Origin: Limnobaculum eriocheiris | Lineage (GTDB): Bacteria > Pseudomonadota > Gammaproteobacteria > Enterobacterales > Enterobacteriaceae | Length of the DNA stretch: 64,000 nt | Reading direction: 5' to 3' | NCBI RefSeq assembly: GCF_021010575.1 | Contig: NZ_JAJNAG010000001.1 | Coordinates: 62,001 to 126,000 of the forward strand | Shown here: positions 57,278 to 64,000 of the stretch, piece by piece | Layout: each line of letters opens with the position of its first letter | How positions within the stretch are numbered: the first letter of the stretch is position 1 | Notes under the pieces: generated by a model | Database searches by the model: none | What the model saw: only the letters and a program-made list of their open reading frames with translations | What the model was told of the DNA's origin: nothing | Position numbers and translations under genes: made by a program

Positions 57278-60028
57278 ATGCTGACTATGGCAACGATTCA
57301 TGTAGACGGCGAAGAATACGAAGTTGATGGTGCTGAGAACCTGCTGCAGGCATGTCTCTCACTGGGCCTCGATATTCCTTACTTTTGCTGGCATCCGGCG
57401 CTCGGTAGCGTCGGCGCTTGCCGCCAATGTGCGGTAAAGCAGTTCCAGGGGCCTGATGATAAACGCGGGCGTCTGGTGATGTCATGTATGACACCGGCAT
57501 CTGACGGTAGCTATATTGCTATTGAAGATGAAGAAGCCAAAAAATTCCGCGAAGCCGTCGTGGAGTTCTTAATGGTAAACCACCCTCACGACTGTCCGGT
57601 CTGTGAGGAGGGCGGAAACTGTCATTTACAAGATATGACCGTTATGACCGGTCATAGCTTCCGCAAATATCGCTTTAATAAGCGTACGCACAACAATCAG
57701 GAGCTGGGGCCTTTCATTAACCATGAAATGAACCGTTGTATCGCCTGTTATCGCTGCGTTCGTTATTACAAAGATTATGCGGGCGGTGAAGACTTTGGCG
57801 TATATGGTTCCCATGACAACGTGTACTTTGGGCGTCCGGAAGACGGCACCCTGGAAAGCGAATTCTCCGGTAACCTGGTGGAAGTCTGTCCTACCGGTGT
57901 GTTCACCGATAAGACACACTCTGAGCGCTACAACCGTAAATGGGATATGCAGTTTGCCCCAAGCATTTGCCAGCAGTGCAGCGTCGGCTGTAATACCAGC
58001 CCGGGCGAACGCTATGGTGAATTGCGCCGCATTGAGAACCGTTACAACGGCACGGTAAACCACTATTTCTTATGTGACCGCGGTCGTTTTGGCTACGGTT
58101 ACGTTAACCTGAAAGACCGTCCACGCAGTCCGCAACAGTTACGCGGTCAGGACTGGATTCACCTGAATCCGGAACAGGCGATGGAAGGTGCCGCAGACGT
58201 ATTGCGTCAATCTAAGAAAACCATCGGTATTGGTTCACCGCGTGCCAGTCTGGAAAGTAACTATGCGTTACGCCAACTGGTTGGCGCTGAGAACTACTCC
58301 AACGGTATTGAAGCCGGCGAATTAGCCCGGGTTCAACTGATGCAGAAAGTGCTGCGTGAAAGCGGTTTATATACCCCTTCACTGCGCGAGATGGAAGGCT
58401 ATGATGCGGTGCTGGTACTGGGTGAAGATGTCACTCAAACCGGTGCGCGTATCGCTCTGGCACTGCGCCAGGCAGTGAAAGGCAAAGCTCGCGAGATGGC
58501 GGCTGCCCAGCGCGTTGCCGACTGGCAAATTGCTGCGGTACAGAACATTGGTCAACATGCGAAATATCCGCTGTTTGTGACCAATATTGATAGCACCCGT
58601 CTGGATGATGTTGCTGCCTGGAACTACAGCGCTTCCGTTGCCGAGCAGGCTCGTTTAGGTTTTGCCATTGCTCATGGCATCGACAGTTCTGCCCCAGCGG
58701 TAGCGGATTTACCGGCATCGTTAAAGAGCAAAGTGGACATCATCGTTCAGGCGTTGTCCGGTGCCAGGAAACCATTAATTGTTACCGGCAGCGGTGCTGG
58801 CAGTGAAGAAATTATTCAGGCAGCAACCAATATTGCACTGGCTCTGAAAAAGCAGGGGCTGGAAACCGGTATCACCTTTGTTGCGGCAGAAGCCAACAGC
58901 ATGGGTGTGGCAATGATGGGTGGTAGTTCCATCGATGATGCATTGACTCAAATCGAAAGCGGTGAAGCCGATACCTTAATCGTGATGGAGAATGATTTAT
59001 ATCGTCATGCTTCCAGAGCGCGTATTGATGCGGCACTGGCCAAAATTGAAAATCTTATCGTTGTTGACCATCAGCGTACTGAAGTGATGGATAAAGCGAC
59101 CCTGATTCTTTCTGCGGCAAGCTTCGCAGAAAGTGACGGTACGCTGGTGAATCAGGAAGGCCGTGCTCAGCGCTTCTTCCAGGTTTATGAACCTTCGTTT
59201 TACGATAAAGATGCTGCTCATAAGAGCTATATTCTGGAAAGCTGGCGCTGGCTGCATTCGCTGGACAGCGTGTATAACAGCCGTCGTCTTGACTGGACGC
59301 TGTTGGATCACGTGGTTAGCGCGGTGGCTCAAGAGTTCCCGCAACTGGCGGGTATCGTTAACGCCGCACCGGATGCGTCATTCCGCATTAAAGGTCTGAA
59401 AATTGCCCGTGAACCTCACCGTTACAGCGGTCGTACCGCAATGATGGCTGATGTCAGCGTGCATGAAAAACGTCAACCTCAGGATAATGACACTGCGTTT
59501 GCTTATTCAATGGAAGGCTATAGCGCACCTGAAGCCGATCGTCAGCAGATTCCGTTTGCCTGGGCGCCGGGCTGGAACTCCCCACAGGCGTGGAACAAAT
59601 TCCAGTCTGAAGTGGGCGGGAAACTGCGTTCTGGCGATCCGGGTGTGCGTCTGATTGAGAAAGCGGAAAGCGGCGAACTGGCCTATTTTGATGCGGTAGT
59701 GAATGTAGCCGCTAACGGCGAAAACAGCTGGCAGGTAGCGCCTTATTACCACCTGTTTGGCAGTGACGAAATGTCACAGCGTTCCGATGTGATTCAGCAA
59801 CGTATGCCAGAGGCTTATGTGATGTTGAATCCACAAGATGCCGCCAAACTGAGCGTCAATACCGGTTCCGTCGTGGCTTTCAGCTGCGAAGGCTCCGACC
59901 TGAAGCTGCCGGTGAGAATCAGCGCTGCGCTGGAAGCAGGTTTTATCGGTCTGCCTCTGGGCTTACCGGGCATTTCTCCTGCTCTGGTTGGCAAGCGCGT
60001 TGACAACCTGAAGGAGACGACGGTATGA
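57278..60028 (+). CDS. nuoG: NADH-quinone oxidoreductase subunit G
   Basis: 916 residues from the ATG at 57278; an ATG at 57287 (MATIHVDG) is an alternative used for E. coli (908). N-terminal [2Fe-2S] domain ([25 protein letters not shown]), a His-Cys3 cluster ([17 protein letters not shown]), the N4 region ([21 protein letters not shown]) and the N7 extra cluster ([13 protein letters not shown]). A molybdopterin-oxidoreductase-like part without molybdenum follows. The C-terminal tip differs from E. coli by several small insertions. Largest peripheral-arm subunit. Confidence 0.97.
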   Translation: MLTMATIHVDGEEYEVDGAENLLQACLSLGLDIPYFCWHPALGSVGACRQCAVKQFQGPDDKRGRLVMSCMTPASDGSYIAIEDEEAKKFREAVVEFLMVNHPHDCPVCEEGGNCHLQDMTVMTGHSFRKYRFNKRTHNNQELGPFINHEMNRCIACYRCVRYYKDYAGGEDFGVYGSHDNVYFGRPEDGTLESEFSGNLVEVCPTGVFTDKTHSERYNRKWDMQFAPSICQQCSVGCNTSPGERYGELRRIENRYNGTVNHYFLCDRGRFGYGYVNLKDRPRSPQQLRGQDWIHLNPEQAMEGAADVLRQSKKTIGIGSPRASLESNYALRQLVGAENYSNGIEAGELARVQLMQKVLRESGLYTPSLREMEGYDAVLVLGEDVTQTGARIALALRQAVKGKAREMAAAQRVADWQIAAVQNIGQHAKYPLFVTNIDSTRLDDVAAWNYSASVAEQARLGFAIAHGIDSSAPAVADLPASLKSKVDIIVQALSGARKPLIVTGSGAGSEEIIQAATNIALALKKQGLETGITFVAAEANSMGVAMMGGSSIDDALTQIESGEADTLIVMENDLYRHASRARIDAALAKIENLIVVDHQRTEVMDKATLILSAASFAESDGTLVNQEGRAQRFFQVYEPSFYDKDAAHKSYILESWRWLHSLDSVYNSRRLDWTLLDHVVSAVAQEFPQLAGIVNAAPDASFRIKGLKIAREPHRYSGRTAMMADVSVHEKRQPQDNDTAFAYSMEGYSAPEADRQQIPFAWAPGWNSPQAWNKFQSEVGGKLRSGDPGVRLIEKAESGELAYFDAVVNVAANGENSWQVAPYYHLFGSDEMSQRSDVIQQRMPEAYVMLNPQDAAKLSVNTGSVVAFSCEGSDLKLPVRISAALEAGFIGLPLGLPGISPALVGKRVDNLKETTV

Positions 60029-61002
60029 GTTGGCTGACTCCGGAAGTGACGGATACTCTGATTGCTATCGGTAAAGCAGTGGTGATCCTGCTGGTAGTGG
60101 TAACCTGCGGTGCACTGATGAGTTTCGGTGAACGTCGCCTGTTATCTCTGTTTCAGGATCGTTATGGACCAAACCGCGTAGGGCCGTTTGGTTCACTGCA
60201 AATCGTGGCGGACATGATCAAGATGTTCTTTAAAGAGGACTGGGTTCCCAACTTCTCTGACAAAATGATCTTTACTCTGGCGCCGATTATTGCCTTCAGC
60301 TCAATGCTACTGGCTTTCGCTATCGTACCTGTTACCCCGACCTGGGGCGTATCTGACCTGAATATCGGCATTCTGTTCTTCTTTATGCTGGCAGGTCTGG
60401 CGGTATATGCGGTGCTGTTCGCCGGTTGGTCAAGTAACAACAAATATGCTCTGTTAGGTGCCATGCGCGCCTCGGCGCAAACCCTGAGCTATGAAGTGTT
60501 CCTGGGCTTGTCGCTAATGGGTATTGTTGCGGTGACCGGCTCGTTTAACATGCGCGACATCGTAGAAGCGCAGGCTGACGTCTGGTTTGTTATTCCTCAG
60601 TTCTTTGGCTTTGTCACCTTTGTGATAGCGGGCATCGCAGTATGTCACCGTCACCCATTTGACCAGCCGGAAGCGGAACAGGAGCTGGCTGACGGTTACC
60701 ACATTGAATATTCCGGTATGAAGTTCGGTCTGTTCTTCGTGGGTGAATACGTCGGTATCGTAACCATTTCTGCCTTAATCGTGACGCTGTTCTTTGGTGG
60801 CTGGCAGGGGCCGTTCTTACCACCGATTGTGTGGTTTGCACTGAAAACCGGCTTCTTCATGATGATGTTTATTCTGGTGCGGGCATCATTGCCTCGTCCA
60901 CGTTATGACCAGGTGATGTCTTTTGGCTGGCGCGTTTGCCTGCCGTTGACGCTGTTGAACCTGCTGGTTACCGCGGCCATCATTCTGATCAAAGCGCAAT
61001 AA
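60025..61002 (+). CDS. nuoH: NADH-quinone oxidoreductase subunit H
   Basis: 325 residues, as in E. coli. About eight membrane helices; conserved [51 protein letters not shown], and [28 protein letters not shown]. It forms the quinone channel where the two arms meet. Its start overlaps the nuoG stop by four bases (ATGA). Confidence 0.98.
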   Translation: MSWLTPEVTDTLIAIGKAVVILLVVVTCGALMSFGERRLLSLFQDRYGPNRVGPFGSLQIVADMIKMFFKEDWVPNFSDKMIFTLAPIIAFSSMLLAFAIVPVTPTWGVSDLNIGILFFFMLAGLAVYAVLFAGWSSNNKYALLGAMRASAQTLSYEVFLGLSLMGIVAVTGSFNMRDIVEAQADVWFVIPQFFGFVTFVIAGIAVCHRHPFDQPEAEQELADGYHIEYSGMKFGLFFVGEYVGIVTISALIVTLFFGGWQGPFLPPIVWFALKTGFFMMMFILVRASLPRPRYDQVMSFGWRVCLPLTLLNLLVTAAIILIKAQ

Positions 61003-61015
61003 GGGAGAGATAACC

Positions 61016-61558
61016 ATGACATTAAAAGAGTTAGTGGTTGGTTTCGGTACCCAACTGCGCAGTCTGTGGATGATTTTCCTGCACGCGTTTCATAAGCGTG
61101 ACACGAGAATGTACCCGGATGTACCTATTTACGTCCCGCCTCGTTACCGTGGCCGTATTGTTCTGACTCGCGATCCAGACGGAGAAGAGCGTTGCGTAGC
61201 CTGTAACCTGTGTGCGGTTGCCTGTCCGGTTGGCTGTATTTCGCTGCAAAAAGCCGAGATGCAGGATGGCCGTTGGTATCCGGAGTTTTTCCGCATTAAC
61301 TTCTCACGCTGCATTTTCTGCGGTATGTGTGAAGAGGCTTGCCCGACTACGGCCATTCAGCTAACGCCAGACTTTGAAATGGCTGACTTTAAGCGTCAGG
61401 ATCTGGTGTATGAAAAAGAAGATCTGCTGATTTCTGGTCCGGGTAAATACCCTGAGTATAGCTTCTACCGTATGTCCGGTATGGCGATTGACGACAAGGG
61501 TAAAGGCGAAGCGGAAAATGAATCTAAACCAATCGACCTGAAAAGTCTTTTACCCTAA
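61016..61558 (+). CDS. nuoI: NADH-quinone oxidoreductase subunit I
   Basis: 180 residues, as in E. coli. Two [4Fe-4S] motifs: [12 protein letters not shown] and [12 protein letters not shown] (clusters N6a and N6b). It links the NuoG clusters to N2 in NuoB. GGGAGAGATAACC precedes the ATG. Confidence 0.98.
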   Translation: MTLKELVVGFGTQLRSLWMIFLHAFHKRDTRMYPDVPIYVPPRYRGRIVLTRDPDGEERCVACNLCAVACPVGCISLQKAEMQDGRWYPEFFRINFSRCIFCGMCEEACPTTAIQLTPDFEMADFKRQDLVYEKEDLLISGPGKYPEYSFYRMSGMAIDDKGKGEAENESKPIDLKSLLP

Positions 61559-61569
61559 AGGAGCGGAAC

Positions 61570-62100
61570 GTGGAAGTTGCATTTTATATTTCAGCGGCCA
61601 TTGCCGTTCTGGCAACGCTAAGGGTGATTACACATACCAATCCGGTGCATGCGTTGCTGTTTTTAATCGTCTCGCTGCTGGCTATTTCCTGCGTGTTCTT
61701 CTCGCTGGGAGCCTACTTTGCCGGTGCGCTTGAAATTATCGTTTACGCCGGGGCCATTATGGTGCTGTTCGTGTTCGTGGTGATGATGCTGAATCTTGGC
61801 GATTCAGTCACCCATCAGGAGCGCGAATGGCTGAAACCTGGCGTATGGCTTGGCCCTGCAGCACTGTGTCTGGTGCTGTTAGTTATCCTGTGTATTGGTA
61901 TCTATAGCGCAGCGGGTCAACCAATTTATGGGGATATGGTAGACGCGAAACGAGTAGGTGTGAGCCTGTTCGGTCCTTACGTTCTTGCCGTTGAACTGGC
62001 TTCTATGCTGCTGTTAGCAGGTCTTGTTGTTGCTTACCACTTAGGTCGTGAGAACAAGAGTGCTGAAGCGTCGATTAACAAAACGGAGGAACAAGCATGA
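61570..62100 (+). CDS. nuoJ: NADH-quinone oxidoreductase subunit J
   Basis: 176 residues, E. coli 184, GTG start after AAAGGAGCGG. Five membrane segments; [57 protein letters not shown] contains the family's pi-bulge helix region. Stop overlaps nuoK by four bases. Confidence 0.97.
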   Translation: MEVAFYISAAIAVLATLRVITHTNPVHALLFLIVSLLAISCVFFSLGAYFAGALEIIVYAGAIMVLFVFVVMMLNLGDSVTHQEREWLKPGVWLGPAALCLVLLVILCIGIYSAAGQPIYGDMVDAKRVGVSLFGPYVLAVELASMLLLAGLVVAYHLGRENKSAEASINKTEEQA

Positions 62101-62399
62101 TCCCATTGGAACATGGTCTGATACTGGCGGCGATTCTGTTCGCGCTGGGTCTGACCGGGCTGCTGATCCGTCGTAATTTGTTATTCATGCTGATCAGCCT
62201 GGAAATCATGATCAACGCCGTAGCGTTGGCGTTTGTAGTGGCGGGTAGCTTTTGGCAACAGCCGGATGGACAGGTGATGTACATTCTGGTGATTAGCCTG
62301 GCAGCGGCAGAGGCCAGTATTGGTCTGGCGCTGTTATTACAGCTTCATCGTCGTCGTCAAACCCTGAATGTCGACTCTGTCAGTGAGATGCGCGGATGA
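62097..62399 (+). CDS. nuoK: NADH-quinone oxidoreductase subunit K
   Basis: 100 residues, exactly E. coli length. Three membrane helices with the buried glutamates in [15 protein letters not shown] and [19 protein letters not shown] that belong to the proton path. Overlaps nuoJ and nuoL by four bases each. Confidence 0.98.
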   Translation: MIPLEHGLILAAILFALGLTGLLIRRNLLFMLISLEIMINAVALAFVVAGSFWQQPDGQVMYILVISLAAAEASIGLALLLQLHRRRQTLNVDSVSEMRG

Positions 62400-64000
62400 A
62401 CCAGAACCTACTATATCTAACAATTTTGCTACCGCTGCTGGGCTTTTTGCTGCTGGCATTCTCCCGCGGTCGCTGGTCTGAGAACACCTCTGCTACGGTG
62501 GGTGTGGGTTCTATCGGTCTGGCAGCTCTGGTTACGGCGTGGATAGTTTATAGCTTTGTCTCTCAGGGCAATCCGGCAGAAGTATCTCAACAGGTACTCT
62601 GGACCTGGATGAAAGTGGATAACTTCGATATCAGCGTGACGTTAACGCTGGATAGCCTGTCGGTCACCATGCTGTCAGTGGTGGTAGGCGTTGGCTTCTT
62701 CATTCACCTGTATGCCTCATGGTATATGCGTGGTGAAGAGGGGTATTCCCGTTTCTTTGCTTATACCAACCTGTTTATTGCCAGCATGGTGGTTTTGGTA
62801 CTGGCCGACAACTTACTGCTGATGTATCTCGGCTGGGAAGGGGTAGGGCTGTGTAGTTACCTGTTAATTGGTTTCTACTATACCAATCCAAACAATGGCG
62901 CAGCGGCCATGAAAGCCTTTATCGTGACCCGTGTGGGTGACGTGTTCCTGGCCATTGGCCTGTTTATCCTGTTCCGTGAACTGGGTACGCTGAATATCCG
63001 TGAGATGCTGGAACTGGCTCCGCAGAAATTTGCGGCAGGTTCAACGGCGCTGAACTGGGCAACCCTGATGTTAGTGGGTGGTGCAGTGGGTAAATCAGCA
63101 CAGTTACCATTACAAACCTGGCTGGCCGATGCGATGGCGGGTCCAACACCGGTTTCTGCTCTGATCCACGCCGCGACCATGGTTACCGCGGGTGTCTATC
63201 TGATTGCCCGTACTAATGGTCTGTTCCTGCTGACGCCAGAGGTACTGAATCTGGTGGGTGTTATCGGTGGTGTGACATTGTTGCTGGCAGGTTTTGCAGC
63301 ACTGGTTCAAACCGATATTAAACGTGTTCTGGCCTACTCAACCATGAGTCAACTGGGTTACATGTTCCTGGCGCTGGGCGTACAGGCATGGGACGCAGCA
63401 ATCTTCCACCTGATGACGCACGCTTTCTTTAAAGCGCTGTTATTCCTGTCATCCGGCTCGGTGATTCTGGCCTGCCATCATGAGCAAAACATTTTCAAAA
63501 TGGGTGGATTACGTAACAAGATCCCTCTGGTGTATGTTTGCTTCCTGGTGGGCGGTGCGGCGCTGTCTGCATTACCAATGGTGACTTCCGGTTTCTTTAG
63601 TAAGGATAAGATCCTGTTTGAAGCCTATGCATCAGGCCACTTTAACCTAATGCTGGCAGGTTTAATCGGGGCATTCCTGACCTCGCTGTATACCTTCCGC
63701 ATGATCTTTATTGTGTTCCACGGCGAAGCGAAAACCGAAGCGCATTCAGTGGGTGGGATTTCTCACACTTTACCGCTGGTGGTGCTGCTGGTGTTATCAA
63801 CCGCTGTGGGTGCTTTCCTAGCGCTGCCGCTGGACGGTGTGTTACCGGTTCGCGAATGGCCAGAAGAAGGCAAACTGATGTTAGAGATGATCTCCGGTGG
63901 TGTGGCGATTGTTGGTATCTTACTGGCGGCGGTGCTGTACCTTGGCAAACGTCAACTGGTGACCAGCATTGCACAAAGCGGACCGGGCAAACTGCTCTCT
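62396..64000 (+). CDS. nuoL: NADH-quinone oxidoreductase subunit L, 3' end beyond window
   Basis: 535 codons are visible without a stop; E. coli NuoL has 613 residues, so roughly 80 are missing. Antiporter-like proton channel: [107 protein letters not shown]. The long lateral helix at the C-terminus lies outside the window. Starts at an ATGA overlap with nuoK. Confidence 0.97.
   Translation, partial: MNQNLLYLTILLPLLGFLLLAFSRGRWSENTSATVGVGSIGLAALVTAWIVYSFVSQGNPAEVSQQVLWTWMKVDNFDISVTLTLDSLSVTMLSVVVGVGFFIHLYASWYMRGEEGYSRFFAYTNLFIASMVVLVLADNLLLMYLGWEGVGLCSYLLIGFYYTNPNNGAAAMKAFIVTRVGDVFLAIGLFILFRELGTLNIREMLELAPQKFAAGSTALNWATLMLVGGAVGKSAQLPLQTWLADAMAGPTPVSALIHAATMVTAGVYLIARTNGLFLLTPEVLNLVGVIGGVTLLLAGFAALVQTDIKRVLAYSTMSQLGYMFLALGVQAWDAAIFHLMTHAFFKALLFLSSGSVILACHHEQNIFKMGGLRNKIPLVYVCFLVGGAALSALPMVTSGFFSKDKILFEAYASGHFNLMLAGLIGAFLTSLYTFRMIFIVFHGEAKTEAHSVGGISHTLPLVVLLVLSTAVGAFLALPLDGVLPVREWPEEGKLMLEMISGGVAIVGILLAAVLYLGKRQLVTSIAQSGPGKLLS

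Overview
The window is a chromosomal segment from a member of the Enterobacterales. Nearly every housekeeping protein aligns end to end with its E. coli counterpart (Tig, ClpP, ClpX, Lon, HupB, PpiD, PurF, Pta, AckA, Nuo subunits). Gene order also follows E. coli blocks, but with different neighbours spliced between them. Moderate GC content, the level of divergence and the gene losses point to a deep-branching family such as Budviciaceae (Budvicia, Pragia or Limnobaculum type). That family assignment is inference from memory, not a measured result.

Layout. (1) 0.4-10.3 kb: the bolA-tig-clpP-clpX-lon-hupB-ppiD-ybaV block for protein folding and ATP-dependent proteolysis, with a sigma-32 type promoter before lon, ending at queC on the minus strand. 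(2) 11.2-21.4 kb: pdxB-usg-truA-dedA-accD-folC-dedD-cvpA-purF-ubiX, the classical hisT/purF region, with a PurR box before cvpA. (3) 21.5-24.1 kb: a divergent LacI-type regulator and a hexuronate-type MFS transporter, placed where E. coli has argT-hisJQMP. (4) 24.3-35.2 kb: yfcH, yfcG, yfcE, yfcD, pta-ackA, yfbV, yfbU, yfbT and yfbS. (5) 35.3-39.4 kb: an inserted four-gene operon encoding a secreted alkaline phosphatase, a small exported protein and an FtsX/MacB-like ABC transporter. (6) 39.7-45.2 kb: yfbR, an alaA with an extra AbrB/MazE-like N-terminal domain, a brnQ-family transporter and lrhA. (7) 45.7-51.8 kb: a second insertion between lrhA and nuo, carrying divergent operons for an MmgE/PrpD-family protein plus a PcaB-like lyase and for a MetC-type PLP lyase plus a DcuC-type transporter. 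(8) 52.3-64 kb: the nuo operon from nuoA into nuoL, which runs off the window.

Two convergent intergenic regions (39441-39714 and 45217-45578) carry copies of the same non-coding repeat. It is a chain of hairpins whose arms differ between copies by compensating base changes, with invariant blocks between the stems. A third, more divergent hairpin chain lies between two copies of the purF terminator (20.4-20.7 kb). I consider this repeat family the most unusual structure here. It is followed by the four-gene succinyl-adduct-like catabolic cluster and by the AbrB-AlaA fusion. No tRNA, rRNA, CRISPR array, transposase or prophage gene was recognised.
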